This document shows positions 1 through 12,566 of a stretch of DNA of 64,000 nt, piece by piece. Every line of letters begins with the position of its first letter. Within the stretch, counting starts at the first letter, position 1. The notes under the pieces are model-generated. The model saw only the letters and a program-made list of their open reading frames with translations. It made no database searches and was not told where the DNA came from. This DNA comes from Melampsora larici-populina 98AG31 (taxonomy: Eukaryota; Basidiomycota; Pucciniomycetes; Pucciniales; Melampsoraceae). A program made the translations under genes and the position numbers. Location of the stretch: NCBI RefSeq assembly GCF_000204055.1, contig NW_006768765.1, positions 1,186,385-1,250,384 of the forward strand, given 5' to 3'.

Positions 1-3000
1 AGCTTATCACTCACCTACTAAAATTTGCTCAGGAGCTGTCTTAGCCAAAGCATCGGGTCAACATATTTATGACTGTGGTACGTTCATCTTTAGACCTTTT
101 AAAAAGTTATGATCCCTGTGTTAGTAATCAAGTCTGAAATGTTTTTTACTTTTAAATTCCTTCTCCTGATAGATCATTTCCATACTTTTGAATTAAAATC
201 AGCAAACCCTTTGATTCTTCATGTTGCTCTCACAGCGTCCATTCTCGACATTTTCGGCCAATCTTCCAATTCGATTACCAAATGGATGCTGGATGTTCAG
301 ACTATCACCATCGAACTCTCAACCACTCACGGTATATTACCTACTAATTCTGACATCCGAAAGCTTTTGCCAGAAGAGGCCAGCACGTTGAAGAAGATAC
401 CCAAGTCTGTTGAGACTGCCTTTCAATGGTTGAATGTAAATCCAACACTCACCTTCATGACCTGCTGTAGTTCTTGCTTTGCAATGTACCCGGAAAGCTG
501 TACACCATCCGTATGTCAGCACCTTGTCGCCAACATTCCAGGTGGACCTACTGATTCTGTTGATCAAAACAACGACACGACTTCATCACCGCCTGCAGAG
601 GACTCTGAGCCAGACTTTTCAGAAAAGATCTGCGGTGAGCCGCTTTTCAAACACTTCCGTGGTCTTCAGAAGCCAGCTCGACGTTATGCTTTCCAGAGCC
701 TATCTGATTGGATATCACGGCTTCTCTCACGTCCTAAAATCGAACAATCACTTGAAGTTACATCATCTGAATCTGCCCAGCCTTACGATGCCAATGCCAA
801 AATTTTCGACATATATCAATCTAGACTCTGGAAAGAATTTCTAGGCCCCGATGGAAAGCAATATACTGCCAATTCTAGTCACTTGACATTTGCGCTATTC
901 GTGGATGCTATCAATCCATTTGGTAACAAGCAGAGTGGTCATCATACATCAATCACATTTGTCATTCTAGTTTGTCTCAGTCTACCTCCTGCCCTCCGAC
1001 ATCGCCCTGAGAACGTATTTGTAGTAGGGATTGCTCCGGGCCCCCGCGAACCTTCTCTGGAACAAATGAATTGGATCTTGCAACCACTGGTTACAGAACT
1101 TCAAGCTTTATGGTTGACTGGCTTATTACTATCTCGAACTCAAAAATACCCTCAGGGACGTCTAATCAGAGCAGCACTACTTGTATTTGTTGCTGATATA
1201 CCTTCTCTTCGTCGATGTCTCGGATTCCCCAGTGCTACAGCGACCTTCTTCTGCTCTTTTTGTCTCCTCAATAAGAAAGATATCAACAATTTTGATCAAA
1301 GCACATGGCCACCTCGTACATGGTGCCAGCACACCAAATGGGCACGTGAAGCTCGTGATGCAAAGACCGTTGAAGAACGAAAGAAGATCTTTAAGACCCA
1401 TGGAGTACGTTACTCCGTACTGATAGAGTTGGAATACTGGAACATTATTGAGTATCAAGTTGTCGACTCAATGCATAATTTACTTCTTGGTCTATCTTCA
1501 TGGCACGTACGTCGTTTCTGGGCAATGAAGGACCTTGAAAATGAGGAAGAGATATTACCACCAATCAGTACAGTGGAACTCTTGAATCTCGTGGCTGAGT
1601 ACTCTGAACCTTTACCCCGAAATCAACCATCCACGCCTCAATCTCAAAGAGACGATGAAGAGACTGGAACGGCCATTAACGATGCTGAATTCTCCAATCA
1701 TACATCATCAAGTGATAATGATTTCGAACCTTTTAATGATGATGGGTGGAATGGAGACTGGCATGCTCCCCCTCTTGAAGAGATTGTCTTCGACGCTACC
1801 GTCCTCCGCCACATCAATTCAATTCTTCCCAAAATCCATACCCCTACTTGGATTAAACGACCAATCCCCGTCTTAGGGAAAGCTTCCTTCGGAAAATTGA
1901 AAGCTGACGAATGGAGGAGCTTGTTGACTTTGCAACTTCCGCTCATTCTTATTCCAATGTGGTCTCGCCAAGACCATATAAAAAGATCCCTACTAAGGAA
2001 CTTCATTCACTTAGTTTCACTCATCAATATTGGTCTCAAGCGTGTCATGGACTCATTTCAAATCAAACGCTACCGCCACCACATTCAAAAATACCTAGAA
2101 AGCTCTGTATTAATCTTTCAACATTGCAAACTCGCTCCAAATCATCATATGGCTATTCACCTCGCTGATTGCCTAGAACGATTTGGACCGGTGCGTGCGT
2201 GGTGGTCGTTTCCTTTCGAGCGTCTGATGGGAAAGATCCTCAAAGCAGGCCATAATAACCATATCAGTGAGTCAGAATGTGTTTAGATTTGACTCTTTAT
2301 GGGGGTTGGACTTACTAATCATTCATTTATTACTCCCTTCGTTCCAGCCGAGCTCGAAATTACTTTTCTCAAACAATTTTGTCGGGCATCTAATCTATCA
2401 GCTCTAATTGAAGATGACAAGTTACCAGAAGCCCTTGAGCAGTATAGTGTGCGCCTTCAAGCATTATACAAACAACCTGCGCCCCGAGCAAATCGTCCAT
2501 CACACTCTAAGATGTCGCCTCTATCAGATGTTGTCCTTGATCTTTTAGTCGCATACTTGAATGATACAGAAGGCGAAAGATGTATCTGGATTCGCCCCGA
2601 CAAGTGGGCCTCACTGAGCAAAAGCGATTCACTTGCATACGCCCCGGTACCGGCTCAAGGACAGTTCTACAAGCGCATCAACTACAATGATGGATTTGTC
2701 TCGACGTTCACCGATAATCCGGACAACTCTTGCATCTATTTCAAAAATACAGACGGTAGAGATTCCTTTGGCCGAGTGTTCTCAATATTTTCTCATCTTA
2801 GAGCTGCAGTAAAATCCGAGAGCATCAGTGATGTTTGGTTACACGTACAATGTTTTCGCTTCCCAAACCTAGTACATATTTCAATGCTTTCAACTTCACT
2901 GACCACGTTGATGTACAGTGTGCTCTGAGAATGTGGAGTCCCACTGAGAACAAAGTCATCAAGCTAAAAGAAGTGATTGCGCAATGTACATGGATCATGT

Positions 3001-3068
3001 ACAAAGCAGGGGAAATGAACAAGGATGTAGAGGTACCTACAATCGGTATGATTATCCTCAAGCGCTGA
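1..3068 (+). pseudogene. Tnp2-type (CACTA/EnSpm) transposase, 5' end outside the window
   Basis: This is a DDE transposase of the basidiomycete Tnp2 family, which moves CACTA-type elements. I read an exon ending at 77, an intron 78-172 (GTACGT...TAG), a long exon 173-2266, an intron 2267-2347 and a last exon from 2348. Family marks visible are FVDAINPFGN, a Cys-rich stretch around FCSFCLLNKK, and VVDSMHNLLLGL. The long exon is open throughout. Near 2835-2928 the likely C-terminal coding moves from one frame to another: the FRFPN segment continues as STYFNAFNFTDHVDVQC in a different frame. I found no intron long enough to explain this, so a one-base indel is likely. No CACTA terminus could be recognised. 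The family is fairly sure; whether the copy is functional is doubtful. Confidence 0.75.
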
Positions 3069-5047
3069 TTTGGTATAGCTTATCATTGTTAGTTTTGTAA
3101 GGACACACACATGTTTTGTACCTGATTTATTTTGAATCTTGGGTTCTGATTTTTTCTTTTCATTACCATAGTGGATTAGATAGATAACTCATTGAAATTC
3201 AAAATGTTGTGACAAGTAGAGATGTATGTACAGAATGAAGAGGTTTCAAAGGACTTTGTCTTTGAGCTGTTCTAGTGAAACCAATGTTCCCTTGAAATCC
3301 TCAAGAGAGACTTTGTTTCTTCTGGTAGATATCAACATCACTGCAGCACAGTGCCTCATAATTCTTGAAATGATCTTGACTCCATGCGGGCATGAAAACC
3401 GCAGCGCTTGTAGGGTGAGAGCTTGGGTGTATGCACAGTAATTTTGAATGTCAATTGTGTACAGGAACAAATAGCAAGATCTCATTTTTGTGTCATCTTT
3501 GATGTACTGATCTCAAGAGTTCAGAAAATCAACAAGAATTTTCTATCTCAAAATAATTTTCTGAACTCCATGGTAAATTTCTGATCTGGCGTAGTGTGTG
3601 TTGATGCAGAAAAATGTAGTGTTGAATTTTAATGAATTGCACATACAGAATTCTTTCAGAATTACACCATTTTCAAATAACACTAAAGAAGATGTGGGCA
3701 TGCCTGCAAGAGGTGAAATGTTCTTAACCCAAATTATCAAATTGAAGATAGTGTAATACAAATATAAACAGTTTTTAACCTGTTCAAAGTTTTCCACACT
3801 GTTATTCTGAATTTTATTACAAGGCACAAATTTGTCCCCTATCTACATAAGTCTTGAATTCATATGCAAAGCTTAATTTTGGTGGAGTTGAGTGATTACT
3901 TTATGTACTATTACCTGTATGAATTCTTGGGTTGTATTTGAAGTGAAATCTAGACTTCAGAGAACTTCATCAAATAGTTACTAATATCACTCCAATGAAA
4001 AAACTCTTGACCCTCTTTCAATTTATTCATGAGTTAAAGATTGAGAGGATCATGGGATTTCACAAAGATCTTGTTTACTGATCAAAAGAAACCTTTGGTT
4101 AGGATTGAGTATTTTTTTCCTCATCTCATAACCTAATCTGTTTACCTCAAGCTGATTCATTAATCAGTAATCAGTAATCACCAAACCAACTTTAAACTCT
4201 TCATCTCTCTGGCTCTTTTTCCTAAACATCACCAATAATCATTTTCATTCATCTCTTTACAAAAACAAAAAGAAACCCCAGATGACCAAGAAAATAAACC
4301 AAAAAGTCATCACAAGCCAAGACAAGCATTACAATACAATACAATACATAACAAACACACACACACACATTCTACAATCAAAATCAAAATCAAAAAGAAA
4401 CCAACGAAATAAACCCAGTCTTTTTTTAAATCTTTTTCATCCAAAGTTCTAAAAAAAATCAAAAGAAAAAGAAAACCATGATTGTCCAAACAGAAGATAT
4501 TTTTTCTTTGGAGAGGGGGGTGGGGTAAGTTCGATTTCTTAACAAATCTTATGATCAATCAATGATTCAAACCGATCATCATGAACCGAAAAAAGAAAAA
4601 AAAGGAAAAAAAAATACAAACAATAATAAAACAAAGGCAAAAAAGGGATTTAGAAACGAGAATAAGATCAAAGAAAAATCAGAAGGAGGGAAATAGAAAT
4701 ACAATTTCAAAAAGCAAAATCAGAAGAAAAATCAAAAGAAGAAAAACCAAAAAAAGAAATAAAAGAAAAAGATTCGAAACCAAAGACTAAAGATACCAAA
4801 TCAAAGACCAAAAAAAAAGAAACCAATCAATCCATTAAACTCATACACCCGATTTCTTTCTTCCCGTATTTCCACGCTTTTCATTCAAAGAAGAAATCCA
4901 AATAAGTAAAATCCAATGAAAAAAAAAATCAAAAAATCCAACCAATCAAATCATCAAATCATCAAGAAAATCCAGTTCAATCCAATTCTTTTCTCTTCTT
5001 ACTACTTTTAAGAATCGAATTCAAATCCTAAAGTTTTCAAGTTAATC
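3069..5047. other. Intergenic, AT-rich, no gene recognised
   Basis: Only short open frames without coding character occur here. About 4571-4960 is a purine-rich, A-dominated low-complexity tract whose translation is a Lys/Arg-rich shadow. A short CA microsatellite lies near 4355. Confidence 0.6.
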
Positions 5048-7508
5048 TTAAGAAGTAGAAGCTTCATCAATTCTAGAAACCAAAATCGCACCAATACTAG
5101 GTTCGATTTCAGTTCCATCTCTACTAACTTTAACTTCACGATGACCACTGTACCAAAAAAACCACACCAAAAAAATCAGTTAACCGAAGTAAAAAGAAAA
5201 GATCAAATTCGAATTTGAAGAAGAAAAAGTTCACTAAACTTGAATGGGTTCTTAAGATCACGAGTCAAATGAAACGGTAATTTCTGTACCTTGATCCATT
5301 CAATCTCAAACGGTCTACCATCCCCACCCACCGAATCTTCCGATCCCATCACCTCTTCCTCTTCCCCCTCATCATCCAATCCTTCCGTTTCCTTCACAAC
5401 CACTACCACCCCCCCAGATTCCTTAGCCTCTTTCTTTTCAACTGATGTTTCTAATCTGATCAATTCAGGTAATGATCTACTAGGACCACCCGTTAATGAG
5501 ATCGGAGGAGCCAGTCCGATAAAAGGTACACAAGGCGAGATCGGAACGGGCGAAGCCGTCGTTCTTCTTTCTTGAAAAGCAGGCAGTAATCTTCCTTCCA
5601 ATCCTGTTTTTTCTTCTTCCAATCCTTCATCTTTCTCAACCAAAAGTGGTGGTAATGGTAAAACTAAATCATTGGCTGATGCTCTTCTATTAGTAATCAA
5701 AGAAGGTCTTGAGATTGGTGAGTTAGGTACCGAAATAGGTGGATGGATCGATCTCCAAATCGGTCCGGTCATCTTTGCATAACCATAAAATTCACCACTT
5801 CGATTGGCACTAAAGATTAAATAAACTCCTTCTGATGAAGTTCGATAGGCTTGATCTAAGATCGGTTCATTATGTGATTGTGATGCCCAAACTGATCTTT
5901 CGACTGATAAATTTAAATCTTCTTCGGTATATGACTAAGATCACAATTTCCAAAAAAAAAAGAGAAGATCAGCAAGAGAAAAAGTAAGAAGAAATCAAAA
6001 GAAACACTTACCTTTAAAATAAAGTATCGACGAGGGAAATGTCTAGAAAGGAAAGACGAACTAGTCGAAGCTGTACCAGAGGAATTGGTCTGATTAGAAT
6101 TAAAAGTAGAAGTCGAAGAAGTTCGTTTACATTGATCTTCATTACCAATCGATCGGCTCTGTTGTAATTTAACATCTCGATCGATGATTTCATTTGACTT
6201 GATCGTTTTCCTTATCCAACTTCGATGCATTCCTCCAATCCTTTGAGCACCTACTCCACTCTTTACATTATCTTCTGGATTCCTTACTCTACATACTAAT
6301 GGTTTAGATCTTGGATCAAAGGGTCTTAGAGTTTTTCCATTACAAACCGTGATGGCATGTTGAAGATGAACTTGTGAAAGATAATTCACAAATGCACAAT
6401 TACTACGTGAGATCAAATGAATCGATTCGACACCTGATGTTGATGGAGTAGAATGAGGACCTGAGAAAAACTTCCAAAGTTCTTCATGTGACGCATCATT
6501 CGGTACGTTTCCTACCCAAAGTGCATGTTCACTATGAGAAGGAGGACGAGGGAGAGCTGGTTTTTGAGATGATTTCGAATGTCTTGGTTTATGAGAATGA
6601 TGGATAGCTTGGGTATTGAAAGGTTGAGATCCAATTGGATTGAGTTTGAGACGATGATTCCGAAGTTTAGCTTGAGCAAGTGAACCTCTGACTAAAGAGT
6701 TGATCGGAGGACTTGTAGGTGATTTAGGTTCATGAGTCGAATGAGTCGAAGTAGGAGAATAAGATGTTTGGTGTAGAAAAGGGAGAAAAGGAGATGAATG
6801 ATTTAGATGATGATTTAGATGATGGTGATGATGATGAGATCTAGAACCGAATGGAGGACGAGATCTAGGTGAGTTGAAAGGAGTGTTGAAAGCTGAAGGA
6901 GAAGAAGGAGGGATTTGATAAGATCTCTCATTGATTGGAAAATGAGAAGGAGTAGGAGAGAATGAATCAAAAGAAGGAGGAGGAGAGTTTGATTGATGAT
7001 GAGAAAAGTTAAGATAAGAGATTGGAATCGGTTGAGGTGGTTGAGGTGGTTGATGATGATAAGTTGATTGATAAGGTGAAGAAGGATTTGAATGAGCTTG
7101 ATGAAGTGGATTGTAATAAGATGAATGATGATCTAAAGTAGGAGATTGAAAGTTTGAAGAAGAATAAGGAGAGAATGATAAAGAAGGAGGAGGAGGAGGA
7201 GAATAAGTTGAATGAATCAGATTAGATTGAGATTGAGATGGTTGAATAGGTAATGGTGGTGGTATTGAATAATGAGGAGTAGTACTTGGTAATGGTGAAG
7301 TATTGAGATGATGAAAAGGTAAAGTTGATGGATTTGAAGAGTTTGAGATTGAGTGATGATGATGATGGTATGGTTGGTATGGTTGATAAGTTGATTGATG
7401 GTGATATGACTGGTTATTTCGAATAGTGGTGGTAGTGGTAGTGGTAGTGGTTGATGGTGGTGGTGGTGATGATGATGTTTCTTGAGTCATTCTGGTATTG
7501 ATCACCAA
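5048..7508 (-). CDS. RRM and YTH domain m6A RNA-binding protein (YTHDC1-like)
   Basis: This nuclear-type reader of N6-methyladenosine in RNA is predicted at 763 aa. Exons are 7508-6012, 5934-5240 and 5147-5048, with introns of 77 and 92 bp that keep frame. Residues 1-325 are a disordered tail rich in Ser, Pro, His, Gln and poly-Thr. Residues 329-410 form an RRM with RNP2 LWVGNV and RNP1 SNCAFVNY. The YTH domain begins at about residue 493 (RYFILKSYTEEDL) and ends with the SRDGTEIEPSIG block near the C-terminus. The first two aromatic-cage tryptophans are most likely W515 and W559, with the FEIEW strand at about 708-712. Between about 565 and 700 sits a long, acidic, low-complexity insertion. 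The C-terminal LPFHLTRDLKNPFN segment resembles YTHDC1 more than YTHDF. A second in-frame ATG lies six codons downstream of the chosen start. Confidence 0.9.
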
Positions 7509-8732
7509 TTGATGAACTGATGAGCTGAGATTGGATTATAAATTATATTTGATCGATCATTCAAGATTCCTTTCTTTCCTTTCTTTGTTTTCTTTGTTAT
7601 TCTTTGATTTGTTTTGTTTCTTTGATTGAGATGTTCTGATGTTGATTTGATGATAATAATAATACAATCTTCACTTTATCTTTTTCAATCGATCGATCAA
7701 TCCAAAGAAATAGAATGAAATAAAATGAAATGAAGATTCCCCTAAATTATTTTTCCAAATAATGAAACTGATGATATATACCACTCACTCACTCACTCTC
7801 TGACTCCGAACTGCACCGCTGATATAAGTTGTTGAATGGTGAATTGGCACAGCTGATTTGTTAAAACTGCAATCGATCGAATCGAAATTTCAAACAAGTC
7901 TCCAATTTGAATTTTCAAACTAAAACTTAAATCCACTTCTGCAATTCACTACTCAAACTCCGCTTTAATCCTTCTTTTGCTTTGTAAATCAAACTTATCT
8001 ATTTATCACTCATCAACACTCACTCACCATCACCATCTCAATCCATAATAACATCCAAAAGACGCTAATTTAACTGTTAATCCAAAAATATCTTAGAATC
8101 CATTCATTCACTTGACAGTGACTCATTGATTTGCTTTCTTTATCACCACCTTATCATCTGATCATAATATCTTATCTACCTCCGAAGAAATCCAAACTAA
8201 AAATTAAAAACCTTTGCCCTTCTATTTCCTTTCCACATGACTTACTCATAATCAATTCATCACACTCACACACATAAACGCTCTTTTGTTTATTTGTTTA
8301 GATATCACGACTTGAAATTTCGGAGAAAAGAAAGTTAAATAATGAATAACTCCAAATACTCAACTTACACACACATATAAAGCTTCTTCTAATCATAAAC
8401 AGCCTGAAAACGTGCGCATCAGTTCTGTATGGATGACCGATTTCACGTTTTAAGAAATCGATCAATTTTCAAGGTCTAGATTCTATTGAGTTATAATAGA
8501 TTGGATTTAGTATCTAGCTTTTTGATTCACAGACTAAGTACAGATGTGAAGATTGAAATCCGATCAAAAAGACTTTCATATCTTCTATTCTTCCATTCTT
8601 CCATTCAATCAATCAATCAATCAATTTGCGCTGGTTCAGTTTCATGTCCGTAAGCTAAAGAAGAAGCAGAAGAGAAATCAGAATTCAATAGGAGCTTTTC
8701 CAAAAAAGAAAAAAGAAAAAAGAAAAATCCCA
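7509..8732. other. Intergenic, upstream of the YTH gene
   Basis: AT-rich with CT/TC tracts and short direct repeats (for example ATCAATCA near 8607). It should hold the YTH gene promoter and the 3' end of the eIF3i transcript. No further gene is visible. Confidence 0.5.
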
Positions 8733-10181
8733 TTAAGAATGTCTATACAAACGTTTTGATCGGAATGTAGTATCATCAAATTGATGTAATCTAACATATC
8801 CATCTTCTCCACCAATCGCATAACCTTTTCCTTGAGGATGAACAGCAATCGAATTACAAGGACCGAAGCCTCCTTTGATCCTTGAGACTTCTTCTTCGAA
8901 AACTCGATGCCACATTCGGATCTCAAAATGTCCTTGTCTAGCCGATGTTGTCGTCACGGCCATAGCTTCTTGACCTCCACCTACCAATAAATACGGTTTA
9001 CCTGGGATCAAAGCTACACTGTTCAATGGGGTTTGTGGATCTTGATAAGTTTTAATCAAATCGAGCGTTCGAGTATTGTAAAGCTATAAACGATTGATGA
9101 TGATCAAACCATTGTAAATCAAAAAATCCAATCAGCTTCATCCCATACAAACCAATTCTTCTTCCGTCTCACTCACCCTTGCACTTTTGTCTTTAGAACT
9201 CGTGACGAAATATGTACGATCAGCACTAAGTTGTAAATCCGTGATCAATCCCAAATGATTCTTTTCTCTCGAAATCACCTCTTCACCACTCTCAGCATCC
9301 CATAAGGCTACCTTTCCATTCTCATGTCCTGTGATAAGATATTTATCTAGGAATGAGAAAGCAACTACCATAGCTTTTGATCCAACCGGACTGAACATCA
9401 AAGTAGGCTCATCGGACTCTAAAAAGGTTAAAAGTAACACATCAGAACTTTCTACCACAAGACGCCTTTCAAGGTTTATCTTGATGGATTCTTATATCAC
9501 TCACGTGGACTTCCATCACGTGTGATTTCAAAGACTCGTACTGCACCCTGGTGACCCATTCGTTGTTCAGTCACTAATGTCACTTTCGAATCATCTTCAC
9601 TCCAAGACACTCGTTTGACAGCTGTTGGAAATTCCCTACAGATCGTACCATCCAATCAATTTAAACCAACTCAAGACGATGATCCAAGCGGTGATTCGAA
9701 TAGACTCAAGAAGTTCGTTTGACTTACCAAGCTTTCAAACATTCACCTGTAGCTACTCTCCAAAGTCTCATTGAATTATCAGCCGATCCAGAAACAAGAT
9801 ACTCTGATTTAGCTATTTCCCCAACCCAAACCAAAAATCAATCATCATTCGAATCCTATCCTCTTCATCATTCTCTTTTTCCTTCAATCTTTAACTTTTC
9901 ACTCACAATCTACATCTACAGACCAAACCGTTCCATTATGTCCATTATATGTTCCAAGTCTTTCTCCATTATGTGTATACCAAACGTTTATTATATGGTC
10001 TTTTGAACACGAAAACAATAGATCTCCTTCTCGATTGTATTTCACTTGTGTCTAGATTTTTGAAATCGAAAAAACAGGGAAAAAAAAGAAGATTAGTCAT
10101 TCTCATTACTCCAGTTTGGTTTTTGGGTTGAGTTTGGCTTACTAAAGATCTTTCGTGACCTGAAAGTAGGATTGGTCTCAT
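8733..10181 (-). CDS. TIF34: Translation initiation factor eIF3 subunit i
   Basis: This WD40-propeller subunit of the eIF3 complex acts in the cytoplasm in 43S pre-initiation complex assembly. Six exons (10181-10143, 10051-9907, 9812-9728, 9635-9505, 9418-9177, 9083-8733) join to 330 aa, matching the usual 325-347 aa. The start [13 protein letters not shown] is the conserved eIF3i N-terminus. Further family blocks are [59 protein letters not shown] and [16 protein letters not shown]. The C-terminus ends in a short basic tail ([10 protein letters not shown]) where other species have FDPQYF-like residues. Every junction is GT-AG and in frame, so the gene looks intact. Its start faces the tRNA-Met locus about 410 bp away. 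Confidence 0.95.
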
Positions 10182-10592
10182 TTTTTTTGTATGAAATTCA
10201 AAGACGATTCAGAAAAAAGTTTGTTGAACTGATCGATGTGTTTATGAATTTTCTTTTGATTGATTGATACAATGAACGTGAACCGATAATCGATTGATGG
10301 ATGGATGTATTCGGTTTGGTATCGGTTTTTTCTAAAACTTGTGGTGAGTCAAAGTTGAGCGTGAACTTTCAATTTCCACTTCTTGGTTTTTTTCTTCGTT
10401 AGTGACAGTCACTGTTTTTGACCTTTCACACGTACAGGAATTCTGTATTTCGAAACACGCGCAGACGTATCACACGTGTTACACTCCTCAGCTCAATATC
10501 GATCGATCATCAAACGGAAAAAAATGTTTCAAGAGCCAATTGAACTCCATCACGATTCACCGCCTGGCGACCAACGAGACCGGCAAAAGGAT
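10182..10592. other. Intergenic between TIF34 start and tRNA-Met 3' end
   Basis: AT-rich. It should contain the TIF34 promoter. A short T-run that could end tRNA transcription on the minus strand lies just below the tRNA, near 10520-10530. Nothing else was recognised. Confidence 0.4.
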
Positions 10593-11094
10593 TGCCCTCG
10601 GCCAGGATCGAACTGGCGATCTCCGGATGGCCCGCGTTGCGGTCATATGGACACATGCGTGATGTATGAGACCGGCGCTCTAAGAGCATCCACAACGGTC
10701 CACCTACTTTGCGAGCCCTGGAACAGACCCCCGATCCTGATTTTGTGGATGTAGGGGGTCAAAAAAACAGGTGTCCACAGCGGTGCACTTGAAGTCAGGG
10801 GCCAGAACTCGATTGAGTGATATGGTATGCTTGTACCATATCATCTTGTTTCGAGTGCGGTTTGAGACGTGACTATATCGGTCACGTGGAAGCAGTGGCA
10901 CGTGATATTGGGAGCCCCTATAGACCTCGCAGATGTGGGGGGTCCGGATGGAAATCTGGAGGCCCCCGACGTCTCACCCCCGATTGTGCGAGCTCCGTTG
11001 GAGCGTTTTTTTGCGTTTTGACCCCCTACATCGCTGGGGGCCCGCAAAGTAGGTGGACCGTTGTGGATGCTCTAACCAGCTGAGCCACGAAGGC
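10593..11094 (-). tRNA. Elongator tRNA-Met (CAT) with intron, split by a MITE
   Basis: Read on the minus strand, the tRNA starts at 11094 (GCCTTCG acceptor strand, position 8-9 TG, D-stem GCTC) and ends with CGAGGGC plus discriminator A at 10593. The acceptor stem pairs 7/7 with one G-U. The T-arm is GCCAG-TTCGATC-CTGGC. The anticodon loop CTCATAA has anticodon CAT at 10668-10666, and the stem with a T-T pair at 31/39 matches yeast elongator tRNA-Met. A 36-nt intron (10664-10629) sits at the canonical site after position 37. The D-loop is interrupted at its end by a 389-bp MITE at 10684-11072. Without the insert all arms are canonical. With it, this copy can hardly give a normal tRNA. Confidence 0.85.
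10684..11072. mobile_element. PIF/Harbinger-type MITE inserted in the tRNA D-loop
   Basis: The element is 389 bp with 30-bp perfect terminal inverted repeats that start GAGCATCCACAACGGTCC. It is flanked by the 3-bp duplication TAA at 10681-10683 and 11073-11075. A 3-bp TWA target duplication and a GAGCATCCACAA-like end are typical of PIF/Harbinger (Tourist-like) MITEs. The interior is GC-rich and has no transposase. Cutting it out with one TAA restores a canonical tRNA D-arm, which confirms both boundaries. Confidence 0.9.
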
Positions 11095-11599
11095 GATGGG
11101 CGCTTAAACAATTGAAAAAATTCAAGCCGCCCGGAAGAGAGGAGACAATGGCCACAATGACTTTTCTGGTGCAAGATCAGAATAGGTCAGGTGGTTTTTG
11201 CTTCAATTTCTTAAGAAAGCTGGTTGAAAGATTGTTTTGAGTCCATGTATCATGAGAGGTGAATTTGACTGTAATGGCAAGACCGGTATTACATCATGAT
11301 ATGGTGCGATGCAGCGAAGCATAGAGGGATTGTTTTGTTGATTCCTTCCGTTCTTAGAGAGGGAGTTGTGTTTCTTACAGAAAAGATTAAATTAGGCTCT
11401 CATGTCTCACATTGCAATTGTCGCAAAGTAAGACATGGGGGGGGATATGTCAAAAGTAATTCAAGAAATTCATTCCAGTCCTCAATCATAAACATACATC
11501 TGTTAAGAATAGGGATCTGTTCTAAGAGAATACACAGAGATACGCATGATGAGGGTGCTTGTGAAGGACGAAAAACTGTGCAGATTTGCAACAGCTCGA
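11095..11599. other. Intergenic between tRNA-Met and CFEM gene
   Basis: No gene or repeat was recognised. It includes the upstream side of the tRNA and the 3' flank of the CFEM gene. Confidence 0.4.
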
Positions 11600-12566
11600 T
11601 TAAGCGAGGGTAGAAGAAACAAGCGCGTAGAATGCGGCGCTGAAGAGAGCAACACCAAAGACGGGAACTTGAGTGTTGGCGTCAGAAGTTGCTGTAGTGA
11701 TAGAAAATGTTAGCTCGGTCAAAAATGGCAACGAGAGAGGTGTACTTACGAGGAGGGTTGGCGCCAGGAGCGGGGGCAGCAGTGCCAGTGCCGGTGCCGA
11801 CGTAGCTTGTGGTGTTTGACGATCCGGTCGAATTGGTGACACCGGGGGTAGCCTGAAGCGTACGATCATGAGCATGGTATTGTCATGTTGGTAGCAAACA
11901 GAGATATACTTACAACAGGGTGACCAGCAGCTACACAAGTAGCAGCTCCGATGGTGACGGTAGCGTTAAGTTCGGTGGCGTTACAGTCCTGCAAGCAGAT
12001 CAGTGGTTAGCCTTGTAGTCTTCACAGAGGGTAAAACAGAAGGGCAATACCTTTTTGTCTGATGTGCAAATGTATCAAGATTTGATAGGAAGGAATAATT
12101 AGAACAGGTCGAAGTGCGGCGAACTGATAAATAAAGTTAGCTTACAGCAGGCAAGTACTTGGGCTTCAAAGTCTTGGTCAGTGCAAGAGCAGGCCAAGTC
12201 GGCTGGGTCTGCGATGATGATGTCGCAAGGTTAGTAGACAGCTCGCTCGCCAAATGGGCCTTTGAGATGTGGACACTGAGACTAACTAGTGCACTTGGTA
12301 AGGGGGGCAACTTTCAATGTGCAAGCGACAGCACATTTTGGTAGATTGGCCTGTGAGAGAAAGAGACATTAGTATGTGCATATGATGTACGACCAACAAG
12401 AGGGGTCACAGAACAAGCGTAGAACAAGACAAAGAATGCTTACAGCAGCGTTAGCAATGGCTGCGGCATTTCCGGCTGCGCCACCACCTGTGGTGGAATT
12501 GTCACGAGCGACTAATGCACCGGCAGCCAGAGCTGGAATGAGGGAAACGGTGAAGAAAGCAAGCAT
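11600..12566 (-). CDS. CFEM-domain, GPI-anchored secreted protein
   Basis: This is a predicted cell-surface or secreted protein of 175 aa with a fungal CFEM domain. Exons are 12566-12444, 12350-12287, 12208-12146, 12058-12051 (8 nt), 11988-11914, 11852-11750 and 11691-11600. An N-terminal signal peptide (MLAFFTVSLIPALAAGALVA) is followed by a Ser/Thr/Gly linker. The eight CFEM cysteines are C47, C51, C61, C69, C71, C83, C88 and C104, with the conserved Asp at D66 before the CSC pair. A Thr/Ser/Pro-rich stretch and a C-terminal hydrophobic tail (about 157-175) suggest a GPI anchor. The 8-nt exon gives the C-x4-C spacing of the family; skipping it would bring an in-frame stop. Some CFEM proteins bind heme or act at the host interface in pathogens; for this one that is only inference. 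Confidence 0.85.

Noticed and set aside
4581..4790. Lys/Arg-rich small protein
   Set aside because: Product of a purine-rich low-complexity tract, with no start context or family.
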